Assembly: GCA_021771675.1 (NCBI GenBank)
Contig: JAETOP010000019.1
Location: forward strand, 1 to 41,943
From: Oscillospiraceae bacterium
GTDB lineage: Bacteria; Bacillota_A; Clostridia; Oscillospirales; Oscillospiraceae
Length of the DNA stretch: 41,943 nucleotides
Direction: 5' to 3'
The notes below the pieces were generated by a model. That model did not search any database. It saw nothing but the letters and a program-made list of their open reading frames with translations, and was not told the DNA's origin. The translations under genes were made by a program, and so were the position numbers. Shown here one piece after another: positions 24,700 to 32,730 of this stretch. Within the stretch, counting starts at the first letter, position 1, and each line of letters begins with the position of its first letter.

Positions 24700-25016
24700 T
24701 TTCCTACGCAGCCGTAGGGATCGATCTTGACCCGCCCGCTTCTGTATGGTTGGCCCCCCGTTGGCTCTACTGGTGCGGCAGCGCCTCATGGCTCCCTTCA
24801 CGCGAACAGCGTGACTGAGGGATTGGGCGGGGGGTACGTATTCGCATCGGGCCCGGCGAAAAGGGCGACTGCCTGCTGCCCAATCCCCCCTTTACACAAG
24901 GGGGCATGACTTCTGAAACCGGAACATGCTACCATTCAACGGAACACTCAGTATCCGTTACATGGCGGGAGGCTAATAGCCTCCCCTGCAGTAAAAAGGG
25001 CAGTGCACCAGACACC
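24700..25016. repeat. Modular intergenic repeat, copy D
   Basis: Carries GTGACTGAGGGATTGGGCGG, TCGCATCGGGCCCGGCGAAAAGG, CCCCTTTACACAAGGGGGCATGA and the palindrome GGGAGGCTAATAGCCTCCC (24968-24986). No gene is apparent. Confidence 0.6.
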
Positions 25017-25110
25017 ATTCCTAACTCCTAACTCCTAATTCCTCATTCCTAATTATCTCATATCTTGTATCCCATATCTTATATCTATCTCATTTTATCT
25101 ATCTCAATTC
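25017..25110 (-). repeat. Heptad repeat tract, longest copy, right arm
   Basis: Minus strand: GATATAA GATATGG GATACAA GATATGA GATAATT AGGAATG AGGAATT AGGAGTT AGGAGTT AGGAAT. The GATA block is followed by the AGGA block in strict 7-bp steps. Confidence 0.8.
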
Positions 25111-25127
25111 CCGGTGTGCACCAAAAT

Positions 25128-25160
25128 TTCACCCCTGCTCAAAAAATGGGCAGGGGTGAA
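25128..25160 (-). terminator. Terminator after the YfhO-like gene
   Basis: TTCACCCCTGC / GCAGGGGTGAA, 11-bp stem with an A-rich loop, just past the minus-strand stop and followed there by ATTTTGG. Confidence 0.75.
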
Positions 25161-25163
25161 TTG

Positions 25164-28070
25164 TTATTCCTCGTTATTTTCCGAAGGGTTCTCCTCCGGC
25201 TCGGCCGGGGACTCCTCACCCTGGGGGCGGGTCAGCTCCTCCAGGACGAAGGGCTCCTCCTCCCGGGCAGGTTCCGTCTCATTGGGCAGCAGGAGCGGCA
25301 TCTCATTTTGGATGGGCCGGTGATGCTCCGGCTCAGCAGGAAGCTCCTCCGGCGGAAGCTGTTCCATTTTTTCCTTTTTGGGCCGGTAGCAGATCAGCAC
25401 CAGCAGCAAAAAGATTCCGGCGCTTGCCGCCGTAATCAGCAGTCCCAGCTCAAAGGCCCGGTTCCGGTAAACAAAGCGCAGGGTATGGGCTCCCTGGGAC
25501 AGCAGCAGGCCGATCATGCAGTCGCCCACCAGGGTGATCTCCTGCTCCTCACCGTCCACATAGGCAGTCCAGTTTCCGTTCTGAGGAATGGAGGTATAGA
25601 GCAGGCCATCCCGGGCACAGTTGATGGTGCCCTCCACCAGGGTATTGTCAAAAGAGGTCAGGGTCATGGTGGAGCTGTTCAGCAGCTCGTAGCCCAAGCG
25701 GAACAGGGCATCGTCCAGGATAGCCACATTCACCGTGGCAGTGCCGCTCTCCCCTGCCTTGCAGATGATGCGGATGTCAATTACATCTCCTGCGTGGACA
25801 TCGCCCACGGCCAGCATCTGGGGCAGGCTGATGGTCTCCCGATACAGCTCCGTACCATTGACGCTGACGTAGAAATCGTTGCGGCCCGGCAAATCCAGGC
25901 GGACACAGGCAAAGCCGTCCTGGTCAGCCACATAGGAGTAGATCACATTGGCCCCGGCCTCCGGATTGTTGAACCGGCAGAAGCCGCCCTCACTCTGGTC
26001 GGTGACTTCCACGCCGGTGCCATAGATGTCCCGATATTCCGGGTCCACATCGTGCCACACATCCCCGATCAGGCCGGTGGCCGCCCGGAACAGCCCGTTC
26101 TGGAACCCGAAGGAGCCGTCGCTTTCCAGGAAATTCACCTGGGCCAGCTGGGGCTCGGTCAGAAAGCCCAGAGGAAGATAGGCGGTATTGCGGTAGAGGT
26201 ACACACTGCCGTAGTGATGAACCTCCTCAAAGCAGCTGCTGGAACGGTCGTGACCCTCCCGTTCGATCATATATTTCAGGCTCAGGAAGAGATTGGCCAC
26301 CGGGGAGCTCTCCTCGAAGCAGTAGCGGTTATAGGTGTTCTTGGCTCCGTAGCCCAGTGCACGCATAAACTCGGTGATGTGGACATTGGCGGAGCTGGTG
26401 AAGGTGGAGATACCGGAATAGCCGTTCAGTGCCCCATCGTTCAGGGTTTGGGCATGGGTGGTCTCCGCCCGGTAGAACAGGGTATCCTTCTCCCGCTCTT
26501 TCATATAGCGAATCATGGAGGCCGCCTGCTCTGTGCCCCGGGGATAATCGGACACGCCGGTTCCGGGGAAATAGAAGCCGAAGGCCGTCAGCGTGGCGGC
26601 CAGCTCAATCCCCATTACCACCCAAATGGCTCTCCGGGAGCTGACCCGACGGCGGCGAACCAGCTTCCGAGCCCGGAGGATCTCCTCCGGAGTTTCCTCC
26701 CGCAGCTTGGGCTTCCGGTTCCCCAGCATCAGGATCAGAACATACAGGGCGAAAAAGGACACATTATATATAATATAGATGGGCAGCTCGATCACCGTGC
26801 CAAAGAGCCGGATGCTCTGCCTCGACAGCACATCCCGGCAGGAACAGAGGATGGCGCCGGTAAGCAGTCCGGCGGTGAGAATCTGCAGAAGGTCGAATTT
26901 TCGCCGCAGCGTCCAGGCCCGGTAGGCCATATACAGCAGTACAAAGCTGTACAGGAAGCTGAACCGGTAGGGAATCATATTGGGAAAATGAAAGCCGTGC
27001 CAGATGTAGTCCAGCTGGCGGATGATGAAGCTGACGTTGAAAAACACCAGCAAAAATCCGCAGCAGAGCTTTTCCCGAAGCTTCACATCCCCGGCCATGA
27101 AGAACAGCAGCCCCAGCAGGATGGTGCCCACGCCGCAGTACAGGTTGGGCAGCCCCTCCTTAAAGGAGGGCTCAATGCCGCCGCCCATGTTCCCCACCAC
27201 CTGGCGCATAGCGTCCAGCAGGCCCTTCAGGTCATGGGTGGAGGCGATGTTCAGCCGGAAGCCGGTGGGGAATTTGTTCACGCTGGACTGGGTGGTTTGC
27301 AGAGCCGCCAGGGAGGTCAGGGAGAGAATGGTGGTCATGCCGATGGCCAGCACCGAAAATATCCCAATCCAGAACAAATCTGCAAAGAACCGCTTCCAGC
27401 CCCGGGGGCAGCAGATTTCATAGCAGAAGAAGCTGAGGAACACAAAAAAGCAGGTGAAGAGGCCAATATAGTAGTTGGCCAGCACGGACAGGGCCAGGGT
27501 CAGGGTGTAGAGGATGAATTTCCGGTCCCGCAGCAGGCTCACCATCCCCAGGACAACCAAGGGCAGCAGAGCAAAGGTGTCCAGCCACATCACATTCCAC
27601 TGGTAGCCCAGGGCCCAGGCGCACAAAGCGTAGAAGCTGCCGAAGAGAGCGATGGAAAAATCCTCCCGGTCAAAGATTTTTCTCAGGAAGATGCTGAAAA
27701 ACAGTCCCGCCAGCCCAAGCTTCACAGGCATCAGCAGAGAGAAGTAATTCAGCACCTGGCTCTCCGGCACCAGGACGCTGAGCAGGTTCAGCGGGCTTCC
27801 CAGATAGTAGGCGATCATGCCCAGGTAGTCCACGCCCATTCCCACATCCCAGCTGTAGAGCAGGCTGTCCCCGCTGCGCAGGGCCTGGCGGAAGGCCACA
27901 AAGAAGGGATAATACTGGTGGTAGTTATCCGAATACAGCATGGCCCTGGCGCCGAAGGGATGATAGCCGTTGACGATCATTACCCCCAGCATTCCAAGGA
28001 AGGGAATCAAAAAGGCCAGTGCGTGGTTCTTCCAGCCCCACTTCCAGCTGGTTTTTTCTGATAATTTCAT
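25164..28070 (-). CDS. YfhO-family multi-pass membrane glycosyltransferase-like protein
   Basis: The 968-residue protein has about a dozen membrane segments in its N-terminal half (GMLGVMIVNGYHPFG, then LYSDNYHQYYPFFVAFRQAL and GMGVDYLGMIAYYLGSPLNLL, the YfhO hallmark). A large extracytoplasmic domain follows, then a final membrane helix (LGLLITAASAGIFLLLVLIC) and an acidic, Glu/Pro-rich cytoplasmic tail. Members are linked to glycosylation of lipoteichoic acid or wall polymers (GT-C-like fold). ATG at 28070 is chosen because GGGAGG lies 10 nt upstream and the promoter start falls after the ATG at 28103. Single-gene unit. The substrate is unknown. Confidence 0.85.
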   Translation of the reverse strand: MKLSEKTSWKWGWKNHALAFLIPFLGMLGVMIVNGYHPFGARAMLYSDNYHQYYPFFVAFRQALRSGDSLLYSWDVGMGVDYLGMIAYYLGSPLNLLSVLVPESQVLNYFSLLMPVKLGLAGLFFSIFLRKIFDREDFSIALFGSFYALCAWALGYQWNVMWLDTFALLPLVVLGMVSLLRDRKFILYTLTLALSVLANYYIGLFTCFFVFLSFFCYEICCPRGWKRFFADLFWIGIFSVLAIGMTTILSLTSLAALQTTQSSVNKFPTGFRLNIASTHDLKGLLDAMRQVVGNMGGGIEPSFKEGLPNLYCGVGTILLGLLFFMAGDVKLREKLCCGFLLVFFNVSFIIRQLDYIWHGFHFPNMIPYRFSFLYSFVLLYMAYRAWTLRRKFDLLQILTAGLLTGAILCSCRDVLSRQSIRLFGTVIELPIYIIYNVSFFALYVLILMLGNRKPKLREETPEEILRARKLVRRRRVSSRRAIWVVMGIELAATLTAFGFYFPGTGVSDYPRGTEQAASMIRYMKEREKDTLFYRAETTHAQTLNDGALNGYSGISTFTSSANVHITEFMRALGYGAKNTYNRYCFEESSPVANLFLSLKYMIEREGHDRSSSCFEEVHHYGSVYLYRNTAYLPLGFLTEPQLAQVNFLESDGSFGFQNGLFRAATGLIGDVWHDVDPEYRDIYGTGVEVTDQSEGGFCRFNNPEAGANVIYSYVADQDGFACVRLDLPGRNDFYVSVNGTELYRETISLPQMLAVGDVHAGDVIDIRIICKAGESGTATVNVAILDDALFRLGYELLNSSTMTLTSFDNTLVEGTINCARDGLLYTSIPQNGNWTAYVDGEEQEITLVGDCMIGLLLSQGAHTLRFVYRNRAFELGLLITAASAGIFLLLVLICYRPKKEKMEQLPPEELPAEPEHHRPIQNEMPLLLPNETEPAREEEPFVLEELTRPQGEESPAEPEENPSENNEE

Positions 28071-28101
28071 TTCGGTGAATCCTCCCGAATGTTTTCTAAC
28101 C

Positions 28102-28130
28102 ATTCTACCATGATTTTCCCCCGGGGTAAA
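28102..28130 (-). promoter_or_regulatory. Promoter of the YfhO-like gene
   Basis: Minus strand TTTACC (28130-28125), 17-bp spacer, TAGAAT (28107-28102). Start near 28095. Confidence 0.6.
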
Positions 28131-28194
28131 GGGTTTTTATTCGGGAACTGCGAAAGATTTCCTTAAGATCGCTTAACACGCTGCCATATCCCCC

Positions 28195-28406
28195 CAGGGG
28201 CAGGCCTTGACCCGCCCGCTTGGAGCGTCAAACAACGGCAGTGCGTTGAATGGTGGTGGGTAAAGACTTCTGATAAAGGCCCCTTACACAGGGGAGCCTC
28301 CCTCAGAAGCTTTCCCTGGTTCCATTCACCGAAACGCTCAAAATACGTTACGAAAGCGGGAGGCTAATAGCCTCCCCTACAGTGAAGCGGGAAGTGCGCC
28401 AGACAC
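28195..28406. repeat. Modular intergenic repeat, copy E
   Basis: Contains GTGCGTTGAATGGTGG, CCCCTTACACAGGGGAGCCTCC, ATTCACCGAAACGCTCAAAATACG and GGGAGGCTAATAGCCTCCCC (28360-28379). The last two strings recur near 35590-35640. 28131-28194 holds nothing recognisable. Confidence 0.6.
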
Positions 28407-28453
28407 CATTCCTAACTCCTAACTCCTAATTATCTCATATCTTATATCTCTCT
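28407..28453 (-). repeat. Heptad repeat tract
   Basis: Minus strand: GATATAA GATATGA GATAATT AGGAGTT AGGAGTT AGGAAT, in 7-bp phase, just past the stop of the lipoprotein gene. Confidence 0.75.
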
Positions 28454-28470
28454 TGCGGCGCAGCATCGCC

Positions 28471-30123
28471 CTATATCTGCCTCCACAGGTACTGCTCCCA
28501 GGGCAGTTTGCTCCCTGTTCCCTGGGGAATCAGCTGGCGAAGCCCCTGGCACAGGCAGCGGAGCTTGTTTTGCAGCCGAGCAGAGAGGAACAGCTCCCGG
28601 TTGCCGGATTCCAGAGCTGCCCAGAGCAGCTCCGCCCGGTCGGCGGCAGGACTTTCGGCAGCGGCGGGCGTCACAAAGGCATCCTGCTCCCACTGGCTCT
28701 GCCCATAGACAAAGCCCGGGGGATTCAGACTGTCCCACCGGTCCAGGGCATCGGAGTCCATAAGCAGCCGCCGTTCCAGAAGCTCGCTCAGCAGCCGGGT
28801 CATGGTTTTCTCGACCTGGTTGGAAGCTGCCACCGCCACATAGCAGTCCCGTCCGCTCCAAAACTGGATGCCGTATTCCTCACCCGCCTCGGTATGGATG
28901 CTCCGCACCGGACAGAGATAGAACCGGTCGCCCCGGTCAAAAGCAGCCTTCACCAGCTCCTTGGGAAAGGGGCTCAGAGCTTTTTCAATGCCTGCCAGGG
29001 TTTCCAGCACCGGAGCGGAGACATGCTCCGGCTCCAAAGTGATTCCCTTGGGCACTATCCGGACTCCCTCGGTGTTCAGCAGCACCTGAACTCCATACTG
29101 ATTTTCCAGGTAGTTCCCACGCTGGCGGCATTGGGCCAGGCCCTTCCCGTCCGGGTTTTCCTGGGTATGCAGGGCTGTAATCTTGACCTGGGAATCCCGG
29201 ATGGACTTCCACTCCGGCTCCCACTGGTAGAGCATCCCGCCCGCCGTGAAAAACACCCGGCTGTCCTCTGTGGCCCCGGCACGCTCCGGCGTGCCGGGGA
29301 GGCCCGTCTGAGCCAGACGATTGCCGGTGCTCAGGTCGTACACCGCTAGGGTTTCCCCACCCTGGCACACCAGGGCGGCATTTTTGCCCGGGAGAAAGGT
29401 CAGGAGGCGCCAGTCCGTGGGGAGGGGGAGCATGGTCTGCCCCAGATAGAGGCAGTCCCAAAGGCCGCATCTGACGCAGAGGCGGCCTTCCCCATCCGCT
29501 CCGGTGACCAGGGGAGAATCATCAACCGTCCCCCCATCCTCCAGGCTTATGTACTGGCTCTCCCACTCCCTCTGGCAGATCAGAAGTCCCTCCTGCTCCA
29601 TCAGGGCCGTGGGTATCAGCCCTCCCTGCTCCCGCAGCTTTCGATAGATGCCGGTTTCCAGGTCCAGCTCCATCAGTGCCTGGTCGTCGGCATAGTAAAC
29701 CAAAGTTCCAGCTCCATTCATCACCGGCGTGGAGGCGCAGTCCGTCAGGCTGTAATTTCCCTCCAGAATCAGGTCAGAGGAGAAGACGCTGAGGGTCTGT
29801 TCTTTGGGGTCAAAGCAGCCGATCTTCTCTCCCCCGGTGAAAATTTCCGACCCGGTCATCACCTCCACCCGGGAAGTGATCGTCAGTCCCCTCCCCTTGC
29901 AGCGAAGCAGCTCAGCGCCGCTTTCAGTGGGCCAAAGTATCAGAAGATCCTTCCCAAAGGTCAAAAAACGACAATCTGCGGCATCCATTGGATAGCATCG
30001 CAAATTGTCGTTTTCTGTTTCTGTTGAAGGTGGCAGTCTGGTTTCCCGTGGAGAAGCGGCTTGTCCGCAGCCCGTCAGCAGCGTGCACAGCAGCAGCGCC
30101 GCCAAAAAAATATTTTTCATCAT
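28471..30123 (-). CDS. Lipoprotein with propeller-like N-domain and degenerate zincin-like C-domain
   Basis: The 550-residue protein has a lipobox (LLTGC, Cys19), so it should be anchored on the outer face of the membrane. Residues about 40-300 contain repeated short beta segments (LVYYADDQALMELDLETG, LAVYDLSTGNRLAQTG) suggesting a propeller. The C-terminal part ends in a pattern, RWDSLNPPGFVYG (462-474), that I associate with extracellular zinc peptidases of gut Clostridia. The place expected for HExxH reads SELLE (446-450), so catalysis is doubtful. Starts at 30123 or 30120 (ATGATG after AGGAGG) and overlaps the previous stop. Function unknown; the domain reading is inference. Confidence 0.6.
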   Translation of the reverse strand: MMKNIFLAALLLCTLLTGCGQAASPRETRLPPSTETENDNLRCYPMDAADCRFLTFGKDLLILWPTESGAELLRCKGRGLTITSRVEVMTGSEIFTGGEKIGCFDPKEQTLSVFSSDLILEGNYSLTDCASTPVMNGAGTLVYYADDQALMELDLETGIYRKLREQGGLIPTALMEQEGLLICQREWESQYISLEDGGTVDDSPLVTGADGEGRLCVRCGLWDCLYLGQTMLPLPTDWRLLTFLPGKNAALVCQGGETLAVYDLSTGNRLAQTGLPGTPERAGATEDSRVFFTAGGMLYQWEPEWKSIRDSQVKITALHTQENPDGKGLAQCRQRGNYLENQYGVQVLLNTEGVRIVPKGITLEPEHVSAPVLETLAGIEKALSPFPKELVKAAFDRGDRFYLCPVRSIHTEAGEEYGIQFWSGRDCYVAVAASNQVEKTMTRLLSELLERRLLMDSDALDRWDSLNPPGFVYGQSQWEQDAFVTPAAAESPAADRAELLWAALESGNRELFLSARLQNKLRCLCQGLRQLIPQGTGSKLPWEQYLWRQI

Positions 30124-30296
30124 TGCCTCCTGGCCAGGGTGTAGTCGTCACCCTGTCGATAGTAGGGACAATGCTGGCTCCTGGATGTGCTGATGCGGTA
30201 AACCTCATCCTCATCCAAATCCATCAAACACTGCCAGCAATCGTACTCCTCATCATAATCATAATACCAGCAAGTGTCGCACTGGGTCGAATCCAT
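30120..30296 (-). CDS. DUF6472-like four-cysteine small protein
   Basis: The 58-residue, very acidic protein starts MDSTQCDTCWYYDYDEEYD and continues with CWQCLMDLDEDE and HCPYYRQGDDY. The CxxC...CxxC...C spacing resembles a small zinc-binding fold, and the sequence matches my memory of DUF6472 in Clostridia. ATG at 30296 has GGAGG 7 nt upstream; the TTG at 30302 lies inside the RBS spacing. Two nucleotides separate it from yfcE, and its stop overlaps the lipoprotein start. Role unknown. Confidence 0.72.
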   Translation of the reverse strand: MDSTQCDTCWYYDYDEEYDCWQCLMDLDEDEVYRISTSRSQHCPYYRQGDDYTLARRQ

Positions 30297-30298
30297 GG

Positions 30299-30814
30299 TC
30301 AATCCTCCAGAATTTTGAAAGAAAAATTCTGATTCTCGTAAATCAGGTAACTGTGGCTCCCATCCTTGGGGATGGACACGCTTCCCGGGTTCAGGCAGCG
30401 GATGCCGTTTACGGTCCTGTCCAGCTTGACGTGGGTGTGGCCGAAGAGGAAGCAGCTCCCCTGGGGCAGGGGCGGGAGGGCGTCGGGATTCTGGTGATGG
30501 CCGTGGGAGAGGTGGAACAGCTTCCCGTCCACCAGCAGTTGGGCGTAGTCCGCCATGCAGGGGAAGGGTAACACCATCTGGTCAACCTCCGCCTCGCAGT
30601 TGCCCCGGACGGCCACAATCTTTTCCCTGATTTCGCTGAGCATGGGGATCACCTGCTTGGGGGCATAGTCCCTGGGCAGATCGTTCCGGGGGCCGTGGTA
30701 CAGCAGGTCCCCCAGCAGCACCACCCGGTCCGGGTTCTCTTTTTTGATTTCCTCCATCAGCCTGCCGCACCAATAGGCGCTGCCGTGGATGTCCGACGCA
30801 ATGAGCAGCTTCAT
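30299..30814 (-). CDS. yfcE: YfcE-type metallophosphodiesterase
   Basis: The 171-residue calcineurin-fold enzyme of the YfcE/MJ0936 family hydrolyses phosphodiesters in vitro; the natural substrate is unknown. Metal-site motifs are SDIHG (D8, H10), LLGDLLYHG, VRGNCEAEVD, LSHGHH and FGHTH. Its ATG overlaps the stop of the DUF1643 gene (ATGA at 30814-30811), and DUF6472 follows 2 nt later. Full length and apparently intact. Confidence 0.9.
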   Translation of the reverse strand: MKLLIASDIHGSAYWCGRLMEEIKKENPDRVVLLGDLLYHGPRNDLPRDYAPKQVIPMLSEIREKIVAVRGNCEAEVDQMVLPFPCMADYAQLLVDGKLFHLSHGHHQNPDALPPLPQGSCFLFGHTHVKLDRTVNGIRCLNPGSVSIPKDGSHSYLIYENQNFSFKILED

Positions 30815-31434
30815 TTGTTTTCTCCCAAAGAATCCAGATAGTTTTCAATGTCAAAGGGCTTCAGCTTTTCGTCCTTTTTCAGGTACAGAGGGTGGTGAGG
30901 GTGGCCCTTTCGGGTGATGGCCCCAGCGCAGTACCAGCTGGCCCCGTATTCCTCACCGATTCGGAGCATATCCCGCAGGCACTGGGTCAGATACCCCCGC
31001 TTTTCGATGATGGCGCCCCAGGCGGCCCAGACGGCGGGAGATTGGGAAATGGACAGCACATATCGGAAAGCAGCCATGTTCTCCCGGTGCAGGGCCTGGT
31101 TACAGTGGCGCTCCATGGCGTTGGGGTCCGTGGCCCGCTGGGCATAGACGTTGAACATCAAAAAGCTGTCGAAGCCGTTGCCCAGGGCAATCCGCTCCAC
31201 GGATTTCAGGGTGTTGTCCAGGCAGCCGGGCCGGGCGGTGGAAGGGTTGATGCCGATGCAGATCAGCGGGTTTTTCCCCCGGGTGCCCAGGATGTAACGG
31301 TAATCGCAGTAAAAGCACGGGGCGTAGAGCCACCGTTCAATGTCGTAGTCCGCCGAGGGGGTGTTCGCCCCTTCCAGAGCGGCGGCAAAGGTCACCAGTT
31401 CCAGAGCGGCGGTGTCGCCGGAGGGGACGTGCAT
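30811..31434 (-). CDS. DUF1643 protein
   Basis: The 207-residue cytoplasmic protein has the DUF1643 core: RYILGTRGKNPLICIGINPS, TLKSVERIALGNGFDSFLMFNVYAQRATDP, and a C-terminal GAITRKGHPHHPLYLKK. The start at 31434 is chosen because it overlaps the previous stop (TGATG) and has GGAGG within 15 nt; upstream extension would run through the neighbouring gene. The function of the family is not established, though it is often found near mobile or restriction genes. Confidence 0.82.
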   Translation of the reverse strand: MHVPSGDTAALELVTFAAALEGANTPSADYDIERWLYAPCFYCDYRYILGTRGKNPLICIGINPSTARPGCLDNTLKSVERIALGNGFDSFLMFNVYAQRATDPNAMERHCNQALHRENMAAFRYVLSISQSPAVWAAWGAIIEKRGYLTQCLRDMLRIGEEYGASWYCAGAITRKGHPHHPLYLKKDEKLKPFDIENYLDSLGENK

Positions 31435-32015
31435 CAGCCTTCCGCCTCCTTCTCCTGGGGGAACCACCAGCTCTTGGAGGGGTCGTAGAAGTCGCATTTG
31501 TCCATCTCGTGGCCGGTCTGCATACACCATCCGGCGAAGGCGGTGTCCATAAAGGGATACACCCCGTCCATGGTGGATTGGACTGACACCGCAGAACCGT
31601 CCTTCAGGGTCAGTTCGATGACGGTGCTGCCGCCAGTGACCACATAGAGCCTCTGGCTCACGATCTCCCCATACCGGTGCTCCTGGGAGGCTCTGCCAAA
31701 GCGGCAAAGCAGGAAGCTCTCCCCGTCATAGAAGATGCCGTAGCTCAGATAGTGCACTACCAGCCCCGCACCCATGAGCAGCACCACAATCCCGGCCCAG
31801 AGCAGAACATTCTCCCCGTTGATTCCGGTGAGAATGCCCAGCACGCCCAGCACACAAAACATCACTCCAAAAATGCCGTAGCGCTTGCTGGCCCGGACGG
31901 CCAGGCCCGAACGGTGCTGGGCCTTGCTGCGAAAGAGCTTCATAAACGTCTTGTCCACCACCCGGCATATGGCAAACACCAGGGCGGCAATGACAACGAT
32001 AACCAATACCTGCAT
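31434..32015 (-). CDS. Membrane protein of unknown function
   Basis: The 193-residue protein starts MQVLVIVVIAALVFAICRVV, one membrane helix. Two further helices follow near 50-95 (GIFGVMFCVLGVLGIL, LLWAGIVVLLMGAGLVVHYL). A soluble C-terminal domain (YDGESFLLCRFGRASQEHRYGEI...) resembles small PH-like membrane-associated domains. AAAGGAG lies 7 nt before the ATG. It heads the overlapping chain of five genes ending at 28471. I do not recognise the family. Confidence 0.7.
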   Translation of the reverse strand: MQVLVIVVIAALVFAICRVVDKTFMKLFRSKAQHRSGLAVRASKRYGIFGVMFCVLGVLGILTGINGENVLLWAGIVVLLMGAGLVVHYLSYGIFYDGESFLLCRFGRASQEHRYGEIVSQRLYVVTGGSTVIELTLKDGSAVSVQSTMDGVYPFMDTAFAGWCMQTGHEMDKCDFYDPSKSWWFPQEKEAEG

Positions 32016-32031
32016 TTTAATCTCCTTTTCT

Positions 32032-32201
32032 CTAAGGAAGCTCTGATGAAATCGGCAAGAGCTGACAGTGAGAGATTTTGACACAGACGAAAGTTTTGAA
32101 ATTGGTGGAATACTGGATGTATTTCCCAATTTCAAAACTGCACGGATGGGGCAAAAGATCCGTCTGTCAGCCGCAGACGATTTATTCAGAGGTTCCCTAA
32201 G
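32032..32201. repeat. MITE-like structured element, copy 2 (complete)
   Basis: About 170 bp with terminal inverted repeats: left CTAAGGAAGCTCTGATGAAA... (32032 on), right end in reverse complement CTTAGGGAACCTCTGAATAA.... Both continue to GCTGACAG. Inside, ACAGACG/CGTCTGT and AGTTTTGAAATTGG/CCAATTTCAAAACT build one long hairpin. The right terminus supplies the TAG stop of the folate cyclo-ligase gene. Copy 1 at 1-120 shares the core with changed but still complementary arms. Confidence 0.75.
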
Positions 32202-32730
32202 CCCAGATCACCAAGTCCACCGGAATGTCGAATTCCTCGGTTTCCAGCTTCTCCACCATCTGAAATTCATAGCACAGGGCCACGGTGGGGTGGCCCGGCT
32301 CCCGGGAGAGGAACTTATCATAGAAGCCGCCGCCGTAGCCAATGCGGTGGCCCTGGGGGTCAAAGGCCAGGCCGGGCATCAGCACCAGGGCGCTTTCGTC
32401 CTCCGCCACCGGGCCGTCGGCCAAGGGCTCGGGAATTCCTGCATAGCCGGGCCCCACCTGGGTCAGGTCCTCCAGGCAGATGAATTTCATCTCGTCCACA
32501 TAGACCTTGGGCACCGCCACCTGCTTCCCGTCGGCCAGGGCCTGCTCCAGGATGGGCAGGATGCGCACCTCCTGGTTGTAGGGCAGATACCCATACAGCG
32601 TCTTTGCCTGGCGGTAGGGGGCGCTCTCCAGAAATTTCCGGCACAGTGTCTGGCTGCGGCGCTGAATTTCCGCCTCTGTCATGGCCCGCTTCCTGGCCCG
32701 GATGGTCTTGCGAAGCTCTCCTTTATTCAT
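32197..32730 (-). CDS. 5-formyltetrahydrofolate cyclo-ligase
   Basis: The ATP-dependent enzyme converts 5-formyl-THF to 5,10-methenyl-THF (FAU1/YgfA family). ATG at 32730 follows GGAGGAG and gives 177 residues starting MNKGELRKTIRARKRAM. Conserved parts are YLPYNQEVRILPIL, VAVPKV, LVLMPGLAFDPQGHRIGYGGGFYDKFL and the C-terminal VALCYEFQ. It overlaps the upstream regulator gene by 8 nt. The last codons lie in the end of the repeat element, so the natural C-terminus may have been trimmed by a few residues. Confidence 0.93.
   Translation of the reverse strand: MNKGELRKTIRARKRAMTEAEIQRRSQTLCRKFLESAPYRQAKTLYGYLPYNQEVRILPILEQALADGKQVAVPKVYVDEMKFICLEDLTQVGPGYAGIPEPLADGPVAEDESALVLMPGLAFDPQGHRIGYGGGFYDKFLSREPGHPTVALCYEFQMVEKLETEEFDIPVDLVIWA

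Noticed and set aside
23434..25110. Heptad tracts as a CRISPR array
   Set aside because: The unit is 7 bp and degenerate, with no spacers of regular length and no cas genes.
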